From JAAYEL01 sp964345835 (GTDB taxonomy: Bacteria > Bacillota > Clostridia > Tissierellales > Peptoniphilaceae), in the NCBI GenBank assembly GCA_964345835.1, contig CAYFSL010000004.1:17777-81776 (forward strand): a DNA stretch of 64,000 nucleotides. Direction: 5' to 3'. Below the pieces are notes generated by a model. The model was given only the letters and a program-made list of their open reading frames with translations. It searched no databases and was not told the origin of the DNA. Below, piece by piece: positions 1-6,839 of the stretch. The position numbers and the translations under genes were made by a program. Position 1 is the first letter of the stretch, and each line of letters starts with the position of its first letter.

Positions 1-293
1 CTAGTCATATCGCCAGCTTCTACCCCCTTGATTTCAGCTATTTGGCTAGCTACAGGGGCTCCACCTACACTACATAGGTTAACAGGCGCCTTGCCTTCAG
101 CAACTGCCTTGGCATATCCATCACATCCAGGATAACCACAAGCACCACAGTTTGCACCTGGTAAAACTTCCCTTACCCTGGCTTCTGTTTCATCTATTTC
201 CACATAGAAGGCCTTAGCTGCTACTCCAAGTAAGCCAGCAAATAAGGCTCCTAGTGCACCTAAAATCCCTATTGGAATTAACATCTCTTGCAT
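1..293 (-). CDS. rnfB: RnfB, electron transport complex iron-sulfur subunit (3' end outside window)
   Basis: N-terminal 97 residues of RnfB, the subunit that carries electrons between ferredoxin and the membrane part of the Rnf complex. A single hydrophobic anchor (about residues 5-30) is followed by the cysteine cluster GANCGACGYPGCDGYA and a fourth Cys about 16 residues on, the 4Fe-4S site of the family. I placed the start at the ATG at 291-293, which has an AAAGGATGG ribosome site just upstream. It is the last gene of the rnfCDGEAB order, 17 bases after rnfA. The ferredoxin-like C-terminal domains lie beyond the window edge. Confidence 0.93.
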   Translation of the reverse strand, partial: MQEMLIPIGILGALGALFAGLLGVAAKAFYVEIDETEARVREVLPGANCGACGYPGCDGYAKAVAEGKAPVNLCSVGGAPVASQIAEIKGVEAGDMT

Positions 294-310
294 TAGTAGT
301 CCATCCTTTC

Positions 311-883
311 TTATACTAATCCCTTAAATCCGAAAAAGGCAATTGATAATAATCCTAGGCTCAAAAGAGCTATTGGGATGCCTCTGAAGGATTTTGGAAG
401 GTCAACAGTTTCATATTTTTCTCTTATAGCTGATAGAAGTACAAGAGCAATAGTAAATCCTATTGAAGCTGAAATTGAATTGACAATGGTTTGTATAATA
501 TTGTAATTGTTGTCAACGTTTAGTATAGCCACGCCAAGTACAACACAGTTGGTTGTTATCAATGGTAGAAATACTCCTAAAGCACTATAAAGTGAAGGTG
601 ATGCCTTTTTCAAGAACATTTCTACGAATTGAACTAATGATGCTATAACCAAAATGAAGGCAATAGTTCTCAAGTATTCTAGGTTTAATGCTACAAGTAT
701 GTAATTATTTATCAACAGTGTAATGATTGAAGATAAAGTAATTACAAAGGTTACTGCCAAGCCCATTCCTATTGAGGTTTCTAATTTCTTAGATACCCCC
801 AAAGATGGACAGATCCCTAGGAACTGAGCAAGAACGTAGTTATTTACAAATATTGATCCGATTATTATTGAAACTAGATTCAT
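311..883 (-). CDS. rnfA: RnfA, electron transport complex membrane subunit
   Basis: 190 residues, the usual length for RnfA, with about six hydrophobic segments. The N-terminus NNYVLAQFLGICPSLGVSK holds the conserved Cys-containing half-helix of the RnfA/RnfE/NqrD/NqrE family; the cysteines of RnfA and RnfE together hold a membrane 2Fe-2S cluster (family knowledge). The mid-protein PLITTNCVVLG motif is the second signature. The start codon overlaps the rnfE stop by one base, so translation is probably coupled. Confidence 0.95.
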   Translation of the reverse strand: MNLVSIIIGSIFVNNYVLAQFLGICPSLGVSKKLETSIGMGLAVTFVITLSSIITLLINNYILVALNLEYLRTIAFILVIASLVQFVEMFLKKASPSLYSALGVFLPLITTNCVVLGVAILNVDNNYNIIQTIVNSISASIGFTIALVLLSAIREKYETVDLPKSFRGIPIALLSLGLLSIAFFGFKGLV

Positions 884-1488
884 TATTCAGCCTCCTTTTT
901 ATTTGACTTGTTTTGAATTGAAGTCATCGCTGCTACAAATATACCAAGAAGTATAAATGCAGATGGTGCTTGTGTAAGTATTTTCAAGGAAAATTGTTCA
1001 GGAAATACCCTAAATCCAAGGATGGTTCCTGTACCAAGAAGTTCTCTTACAACGGAAAGTGTGATAATTACAAATGCGTAACCCAGACCATTTGCTAGAC
1101 CATCGAAGATGGATGCTACTGGACCATTCTTTGATGCGAATGATTCAGCACGGGCAAGGATTATACAGTTTACAACTATTAATGGTAAGAAGATACCAAG
1201 AATTTCATAAATAGGTTGTAAAAATGCATTAAGCACCATTTCAACTATTGTAACAAAGGCTGCTACTACAACTATAAAAGCTGGAATTCTGACTTCATTA
1301 GGTATAAAGTTTCTCAATAGGGAGATAACCAAGTTGGACATTACCAAAACAAAGATTACCGCCGCGCTCATACCTAGAGCACCTTGCACAGATCCAGATA
1401 CCGCTAAAACTGAACATAGGCCTACAGTTTGAACAAGTACTGGATTATTTTTGAATATACCATCTCTAAACATCTTTTTTAAATTCAT
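883..1488 (-). CDS. rnfE: RnfE, electron transport complex membrane subunit
   Basis: 201 residues, paralogous to RnfA and typical in length. The N-terminal NNPVLVQTVGLCSVLAVSG and the internal PLIVVNCIILARAESFA are the paired Cys-bearing signatures that define RnfE. Several hydrophobic helices follow, and the protein ends in a short lysine-rich cytoplasmic tail. It is encoded between rnfG and rnfA, 10 bases after rnfG, in standard rnfCDGEAB order. With RnfA it forms the two-fold membrane core of the pump. Confidence 0.95.
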   Translation of the reverse strand: MNLKKMFRDGIFKNNPVLVQTVGLCSVLAVSGSVQGALGMSAAVIFVLVMSNLVISLLRNFIPNEVRIPAFIVVVAAFVTIVEMVLNAFLQPIYEILGIFLPLIVVNCIILARAESFASKNGPVASIFDGLANGLGYAFVIITLSVVRELLGTGTILGFRVFPEQFSLKILTQAPSAFILLGIFVAAMTSIQNKSNKKEAE

Positions 1489-1498
1489 AATATTCCTC

Positions 1499-3016
1499 CT
1501 AGTTCAAAGCCTTTACAGCTTCAGCTGCCTTGTTCATTATTTCAACTAAGGCAGTAGTTGTGAAAGTTGCCTTAGAAACATTTTGAATGTCTTCATTTTC
1601 AGTTGGATTGTCGCTAGGTTTAAACTCTTTAGCTAACTTTAGGTTTTTCCCTATAAATTTGGCTACATAGTCCTCATTTCCTGCTGGTTCTCCCCAATTA
1701 GGTGATTCCTTGAAATTATAGTAAACGAATTGCTTGATAACCCCATCTGGTCCAACTAATATACCAGCTGAAATCCCATCTTTATGGAAGGCTTCCTCAG
1801 ATGTCACATCAATTATGTAATCACCCTTATCTGTCTTGTGAATTGCAGTCACATTTTCGTTTAGAAGGTCTTCGCCAACCGCCTCTACTGACTCAACTCC
1901 TTTAAATAGAGCTAGGTAGTCAATATCTGGCTTATTAGCCTTTTCTTCTTCCTTAATAATGTTAGCTAGGTCAAGTTTTTCAACTTTAAGTTGAGCCTTA
2001 TCATAGGCCTTAAGTCCCTTTACTGCATCATTCATAGCATCTTGCATACCCATTGAGGTAACAGTTGCAGAAGAGATTAAAAGTATATCTTTATCCCTCT
2101 TCGGTTGTGCCTTTAGCTTTATTTTTGAAGCTAGGGATTTACCAACTATATTATTTTTATAGATATCTGATTCTATATTTTTACCGTATTCTGGTGTTTC
2201 ATTATGAGAAAGTATTGTGAAATTTTCAATCTTCTTATTTAGGTCTACCCCAAGTAAAAAGTCAATTTCTCCAGCAAATCCACTCGCCTTTAATTGAACT
2301 ATATGTCCAAGCAATTGATCCCCTTTATATGCGTCAACGATTCTAACTAATTTTTCTAGTTTGAAATCATTTTTTACTTCTCTAAAGTTATCTGCATCTT
2401 TATAGATTTCTTTATAATTTGAAGCAAAATAAGGGATTACAACTTCTCCAAGTGGTTGAATCTTATCTGATAGCTCTCCCATTTTAATAGCTATTTGCTT
2501 AAAGGCATTAGTTAGTGCAGAAGTGGTCCTAGTAGCTCCAGATATTTGTTGGATTTCTCCATTTTCCTTATTGCCTGGTCCGTAGCTTACCCCCTTGGAA
2601 ATATTTACATCCTTCACTCCATCGATGAATGGTTTTTCTTCCATTTTTGAACCATATCCCTTGGTTTCTGAGTGAGTGATAGCCTTAAAGCCTTGGATAA
2701 CTCCTTCATTACTTACACCTAGGATAAAGTCGATATTACCGCCATATCCACCTGTAGCAAGTCCCTTGAATACGTATCCTATAACTGATGATCCGTCTTT
2801 AACTTCTATTACTTCTTTTATATTTTCATTTACATCCTTTGCAATACTATTGAATTCCTTTCCACTTGGATAGGCTTCAGAAAAAGCATCGACAAAGGCC
2901 TTTTCATTTTTACTCTTTATAATTGGTGCCGTAACACTATTTGTAAATGCTAATACCAAGGCTGCAACTGCAGCTATTACAAATAATTTTAAGACAAGGT
3001 TTAATATTTTTTTCAT
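1499..3016 (-). CDS. rnfG: RnfG-like subunit with three tandem FMN-binding domains
   Basis: RnfG carries a covalently bound FMN on the outer face of the Rnf complex and is normally about 200 residues; this one is 505. After an N-terminal membrane anchor (residues 10-30) there are three copies of the FMN-binding fold, roughly residues 75-180, 233-335 and 395-500. Copy 1 ends in a good flavinylation motif, SGATRTT (159-165). Copies 2 and 3 end in SSATVTS (315-321) and SKATFTT (481-487), where the glycine is replaced. Copies 1 and 2 also share a GGNIDF/AGEIDF-LLGV block and an HxET segment. The frame is uninterrupted and fits between rnfD (one-base overlap) and rnfE, so this is a real fusion or triplication. 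Function of the extra copies is unknown. Confidence 0.9.
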   Translation of the reverse strand: MKKILNLVLKLFVIAAVAALVLAFTNSVTAPIIKSKNEKAFVDAFSEAYPSGKEFNSIAKDVNENIKEVIEVKDGSSVIGYVFKGLATGGYGGNIDFILGVSNEGVIQGFKAITHSETKGYGSKMEEKPFIDGVKDVNISKGVSYGPGNKENGEIQQISGATRTTSALTNAFKQIAIKMGELSDKIQPLGEVVIPYFASNYKEIYKDADNFREVKNDFKLEKLVRIVDAYKGDQLLGHIVQLKASGFAGEIDFLLGVDLNKKIENFTILSHNETPEYGKNIESDIYKNNIVGKSLASKIKLKAQPKRDKDILLISSATVTSMGMQDAMNDAVKGLKAYDKAQLKVEKLDLANIIKEEEKANKPDIDYLALFKGVESVEAVGEDLLNENVTAIHKTDKGDYIIDVTSEEAFHKDGISAGILVGPDGVIKQFVYYNFKESPNWGEPAGNEDYVAKFIGKNLKLAKEFKPSDNPTENEDIQNVSKATFTTTALVEIMNKAAEAVKALN

Positions 3017-3930
3017 TACTTGGCCACACTCCTTCCGAAAGACTTGTCTCTAAGAAGTTTATCTAATAGTGGAGTTGCAACGTTCATCAATAATATGGCA
3101 TAGCTTACCCCCTCAGGGTATCCACCATAAACTCTGATTAAGACAGTAAGCAAACCTGCTCCAAGAGCATAGATAACCTGCGCCTTAGATCCCGTAGGAG
3201 ATGTTGAATAGTCAGTTAACATGAAGAAGGCTCCAAGAATTAAACCTCCTGATAGGAGCTGCATTAGAGTATCCTCAAAATCATATCCAAGAATTAAGAA
3301 GAATACCGCTACAGTTCCTATATAGATAGCTGGCATTTTAATATGTATAACTCTCTTTAGCAATAAGTAACAAGCGCCTATTAATAAGGCGATCTTAGAT
3401 ACCTCACCCATAACTCCTGGGATATTTCCAAGGAATAGGTCTAGAATTGTAAATGGCTTTCCAGACAAAGGTGTAGCTGATGCCTTACCATCAATAATAA
3501 AGTTGCCCATTTCTGTTGGCCAAGAAGCAAGTAGGACTGCTCTTGCTGCAAGTGCCGGGTTCATAAAGTTATTGCCTATTCCCCCAAACATTTCCTTAAC
3601 TATAATAATTGCAAAAACTGCTCCAAATATCGCCATCCAATAAGGCATATTATATGGCATATTAAATGATAGTAATATACCTGTCACAACAGCTGATAGG
3701 TCTGAAACCCTGATTGGCTTTTTAGAAGCCTTTTGAAATAGGTATTCAGATAGAACACAGGCAGCAACTGTAACTAATGTAAGTATTAAAGACCTAATTC
3801 CAAATATCGCAATCGCAGCAATCATTGCTGGCAATAAGGCGATAATCACATCAAGCATGATTAGTTGTGTTGTGTTTTTAGTCCTTATATGAGGCGATGA
3901 AGTTACTGTAAATTTTCTATTTTCTTCCAT
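3016..3930 (-). CDS. rnfD: RnfD, electron transport complex membrane subunit
   Basis: 304 residues with about nine membrane segments, as expected for RnfD, the NqrB-like subunit of the ion pump. The segment ASATPLSG (residues 150-157) fits the covalent FMN site of the family, with Thr153 as the likely attachment residue. NFMNPALAARAVLLASWP and TDYSTSPTG are further conserved blocks. Its stop overlaps the rnfG start by one base, and it follows rnfC by about ten bases. Confidence 0.95.
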   Translation of the reverse strand: MEENRKFTVTSSPHIRTKNTTQLIMLDVIIALLPAMIAAIAIFGIRSLILTLVTVAACVLSEYLFQKASKKPIRVSDLSAVVTGILLSFNMPYNMPYWMAIFGAVFAIIIVKEMFGGIGNNFMNPALAARAVLLASWPTEMGNFIIDGKASATPLSGKPFTILDLFLGNIPGVMGEVSKIALLIGACYLLLKRVIHIKMPAIYIGTVAVFFLILGYDFEDTLMQLLSGGLILGAFFMLTDYSTSPTGSKAQVIYALGAGLLTVLIRVYGGYPEGVSYAILLMNVATPLLDKLLRDKSFGRSVAK

Positions 3931-3939
3931 CTTATCCCC

Positions 3940-5256
3940 CTATTTTAAACTCTTTTTTCTAAGTTGAGTCTTACCAATTCTTATGCTTTCAACAAGTGGT
4001 CTTGCCGCAGGACAAATATATGAACATGAACCACATTCGATACAATCCATAATGTTGTAGTTGTCCATTATATCTTCCCTATCGAAGGCTACTGCTTTCT
4101 CTAGTTGGTAAGGAATTAATCTCACTGGACATACATCGACGCATTTTTTACATCTAATGCATGGAGATGCTTGTCTTAGCTTTGATTCTCTACTCGTCAA
4201 AACAAGACAACCATTATTTGCCTTTTCGAAAGGTACTTCAGTGTCAACTAGGGAATTACCCATCATTGGTCCACCAACAATTACCTTTGTTGCATCTTCA
4301 GTTAGCCCACCCAAATGTTCGATTCCATCTGCATAAGTAGTGCCAAATCTAACCATAGCATTGCATGGGTTTTTGAAGCCTTGTCCTGTAAAAGTAACAA
4401 TCCTTTCATATAAAGGCTTGTTAAATCTAACTGCCTCATAAATAGCATAGGAAGTAGAAGCATTATCGACTACTACTCCTATATCTGCAGGAAGTCCACC
4501 TGCTGGAACTTGCCTTCTTAAAGTAGTATCTATAATCCTTTTTTCATCACCTTGTGGATATTTTGTTTTAGCAACAACAAGCTTAACTCCCAGATCCTGA
4601 CAAGCTGGCTTAAGGGCTTCGATAGCTTCTGGTTTGTTGTCCTCTATAGTAACATAGCCATCCTTGGCACCAACAGCCTTCATTATGATTAAAAGGCCCT
4701 CAACAACTTCCCTAGCCTTTGATCTTAATAGGGTATCGTCAGCGGTCAGATAAGGTTCGCATTCAGCTGCGTTAATAATAACAGAATCAATTGGTTTTTC
4801 TTTTGCAGGTGTAAGCTTTACATGAGTTGGAAAGCTTGCCCCTCCTAGACCAGTTATACCAGCCTCTTTAATAATATGTACTAATTCTTCCTTATCAAGT
4901 TTCTTCCAATCCCTGTCCATAAGCTCATAGCCCAGGTCATCTTTGAAATCATTTTCTATTACTACTGTAGGAACCTTTCTTCCTCTTTGGGTGAAAGTAT
5001 CTTCGACTTTTAATACTGTTCCTGAAACAGTAGAGTGAACATTTGCTGAAATATAGCCATCAGCCTCCCCTATCAATTGACCAAGCTTAACTTGATCTCC
5101 TTTTTTAACAACTGCTTTTGCAGGTGCTCCGATATGTTGTGATAAAGGGACCTTGACTATCTGTGGAGCGGGAACCACTTTAAGGTCTTTCCCCTTAGAA
5201 AGTTCCTTGTATCCATGTACATGAAAACCACCCTTAAAGGTTTGTCCAAGTACCAA
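3940..5256 (-). CDS. rnfC: RnfC, electron transport complex NADH-side subunit
   Basis: RnfC is the peripheral subunit that exchanges electrons with NAD(H). The frame shows the NADH/FMN-binding segment GLGGASFPTHVKL, a SLBB-like middle, and two 4Fe-4S motifs near the C-terminus: CIRCKKCVDVCP and CIECGSCSYICP. An ATG six codons upstream (5274) would extend it, but the Shine-Dalgarno sequence AGAGGTGA lies inside that extension and five bases before a TTG at 5254-5256. I therefore chose the TTG start, giving MVLGQTFKGG, about 438 residues. It is the first gene of the operon. Confidence 0.93.
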   Translation of the reverse strand: MVLGQTFKGGFHVHGYKELSKGKDLKVVPAPQIVKVPLSQHIGAPAKAVVKKGDQVKLGQLIGEADGYISANVHSTVSGTVLKVEDTFTQRGRKVPTVVIENDFKDDLGYELMDRDWKKLDKEELVHIIKEAGITGLGGASFPTHVKLTPAKEKPIDSVIINAAECEPYLTADDTLLRSKAREVVEGLLIIMKAVGAKDGYVTIEDNKPEAIEALKPACQDLGVKLVVAKTKYPQGDEKRIIDTTLRRQVPAGGLPADIGVVVDNASTSYAIYEAVRFNKPLYERIVTFTGQGFKNPCNAMVRFGTTYADGIEHLGGLTEDATKVIVGGPMMGNSLVDTEVPFEKANNGCLVLTSRESKLRQASPCIRCKKCVDVCPVRLIPYQLEKAVAFDREDIMDNYNIMDCIECGSCSYICPAARPLVESIRIGKTQLRKKSLK

Positions 5257-5308
5257 TAAAATCACCTCTTTCATTGTAATAAAATTGTGAATTAAATAAT
5301 TCTCTATA

Positions 5309-5317
5309 ATTATAACA
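5309..5317 (-). promoter_or_regulatory. extended -10 promoter for rnfCDGEAB
   Basis: On the minus strand the sequence TGTTATAAT is a perfect extended -10 element about 50 bases before the rnfC start. The -35 region (CAATTT at 17-base spacing) is poor, which is acceptable for an extended -10 promoter. The rest of the 5257-5587 spacer holds no gene that I can see. Confidence 0.55.
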
Positions 5318-5496
5318 CAAAGTTAGCTCTTAAATTGAAAATATCGTCAAACTTTACACAAATTCTAGTAAATTCCTATTAATTCTTTATTTTAGTTAAT
5401 TATTTTAACATTTGTTTGGCATATATCTGTATAATTATTTCTAGGCAATATTAAAAAATTTAAAGGATATATTTTCATGACGATTTAAATAACCAA

Positions 5497-5530
5497 AGGG
5501 TTGGTAGAAATTCTCCTACCAACCCTATTT
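5497..5530. terminator. terminator hairpin after the polA-coaE-transglycosylase operon
   Basis: An 11-bp perfect stem, AGGGTTGGTAG with CTACCAACCCT, and a 7-base loop. The better T-run (ATTTTTAA) follows on the plus strand; on the minus strand the tail is only TTGGTTATTT. It lies about 60 bases past the end of the transglycosylase gene, the only obvious transcript to end here. Confidence 0.6.
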
Positions 5531-5587
5531 TTAATGGCACCCTTGTATAATTTGTAAATTCTAAATAAATACTGTTAAAATATCCAA

Positions 5588-6211
5588 TTAACTACTAAGG
5601 CTAATTTTCATAAAAATATAAGCTCTTTTCCACTGACTAAGTCCTCTTACATTTATTATGTCATCCCAAATTTTACTTACAAAAATCCTATTTTCCTTCA
5701 CTTTGACAATATATTCCTTAGTTTCATCAACTGGTATATTTTTATAGCTAGAAGGATCACTAGTTATAATTCCAGATTCTATCCACTTACTAACATTACC
5801 AGGCCCTCCATTATAAGCGAGAATTGCTAGGTCCTCTGACTTAAAATAATTAAACAAATATCTCAAATAATAGGTCCCAATTTTAATATTGTAATCAGAG
5901 TCTGTCAACATATTTTCGTTGTACTCTATGCCCATTTGGTCGGTTATCCAATTTGCAGTTTCTGGGAGTAATTGCATCAAACCAACAGCCCCCATATGTG
6001 ATTGGACCTTTTCTCTAAAGCCGCTTTCTGTCTTGATTATAGCCATGACAAGCCTTGGATCCACATCATACTCTTTAGAGTACTTTTCAACTATGTCTAT
6101 ATATTTTTCATAATCAGTTTCCAACCTTGAATAAGTAAGTCCATAGGCCGCAGCAAATAGGACAAGGACAACTATCAAAATTATAGTTAATAATTTAAAT
6201 AATACTTTCAT
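5588..6211 (-). CDS. membrane-anchored lytic transglycosylase, SLT domain
   Basis: 207 residues. An N-terminal hydrophobic helix (5-27) anchors or exports it; residues 38-150 form a soluble lytic transglycosylase (goose-lysozyme-like) domain that cuts glycan strands with anhydro-muramic acid formation. The catalytic Glu lies in AIIKTESGF; GAVGLMQLLPETA and LAILAYNGGPGNV are the other two family motifs. Its start overlaps the end of coaE by 17 bases, so it is the third gene of the polA-coaE operon. A similar SLT gene next to polA/coaE occurs in many Clostridia-related genomes (recalled, not checked). It probably acts in wall growth or turnover. Confidence 0.92.
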   Translation of the reverse strand: MKVLFKLLTIILIVVLVLFAAAYGLTYSRLETDYEKYIDIVEKYSKEYDVDPRLVMAIIKTESGFREKVQSHMGAVGLMQLLPETANWITDQMGIEYNENMLTDSDYNIKIGTYYLRYLFNYFKSEDLAILAYNGGPGNVSKWIESGIITSDPSSYKNIPVDETKEYIVKVKENRIFVSKIWDDIINVRGLSQWKRAYIFMKISLSS

Positions 6212-6839
6212 ACAAAATTCCTAATCTTTCTTTAATTTCTTTTTTGAGGTGGTTTAAGTCAGAATTATTGTTAATTATCGTGTCACAATATTCTTTTTTT
6301 ACTTCCACCGGCAATTGACTGTCAATCCTCTTAATAGCTTCTTCTTCCGTCAAGGAATTCCTATTTATAAGCCTATTTATCTGATCTTGTCTAGATAAGT
6401 AAATAAGCCATATTTCATCGAGCTTAAGAGGCATTTCCCCTTTTATTAACAACTCAACAAGAAGGGGAATTTCTATGAAGATTACTTTCTCAGAACTTTC
6501 TTCTATCATTAATTCAATTTTATTGAAAATATTTGCATGAGTCAATTTATTTAGGATATTTAATTGGCCCTTGTCAGAAAAAACCAGGTCAGACAAAGTC
6601 TTTCTTGATATTTCTCCCCCATCATCCAATATTTTTTCTCCAAAATGGCCCAGGATTCCCTGGTAATTTTTCTCTCCTTTTTTCATAAGATCATGGGCTA
6701 CGAGGTCAGCATCTATAACTTTCTGTCCAAGCTCCCTCAAAATAGCAGCTGCTGTCGACTTCCCAGTAGCAATCGACCCAGTTATTCCTACTACATATTT
6801 ATTCTTGTAGATAGCATTATTGTCTTCACTAAACTTCAT
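6195..6839 (-). CDS. coaE: dephospho-CoA kinase
   Basis: Phosphorylates dephospho-CoA at the ribose 3' position, the last step of CoA synthesis. The P-loop VVGITGSIATGKSTAA is at the N-terminus, followed by IDADLVAHDL, the LNKLTH block and the INRLINRNSLTEEEA lid segment. An in-frame ATG at 6863 would add eight residues but has no ribosome site. The ATG at 6837-6839 has AGGGAAG nine bases upstream and overlaps the polA stop codon, so I chose it, giving about 214 residues, the usual size. Confidence 0.92.
   Translation of the reverse strand: MKFSEDNNAIYKNKYVVGITGSIATGKSTAAAILRELGQKVIDADLVAHDLMKKGEKNYQGILGHFGEKILDDGGEISRKTLSDLVFSDKGQLNILNKLTHANIFNKIELMIEESSEKVIFIEIPLLVELLIKGEMPLKLDEIWLIYLSRQDQINRLINRNSLTEEEAIKRIDSQLPVEVKKEYCDTIINNNSDLNHLKKEIKERLGILYESII

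Noticed and set aside
5434..5530. Small plus-strand RNA ending at the hairpin 5497-5530
   Set aside because: No promoter with acceptable spacing; the hairpin is explained by the minus-strand operon end.
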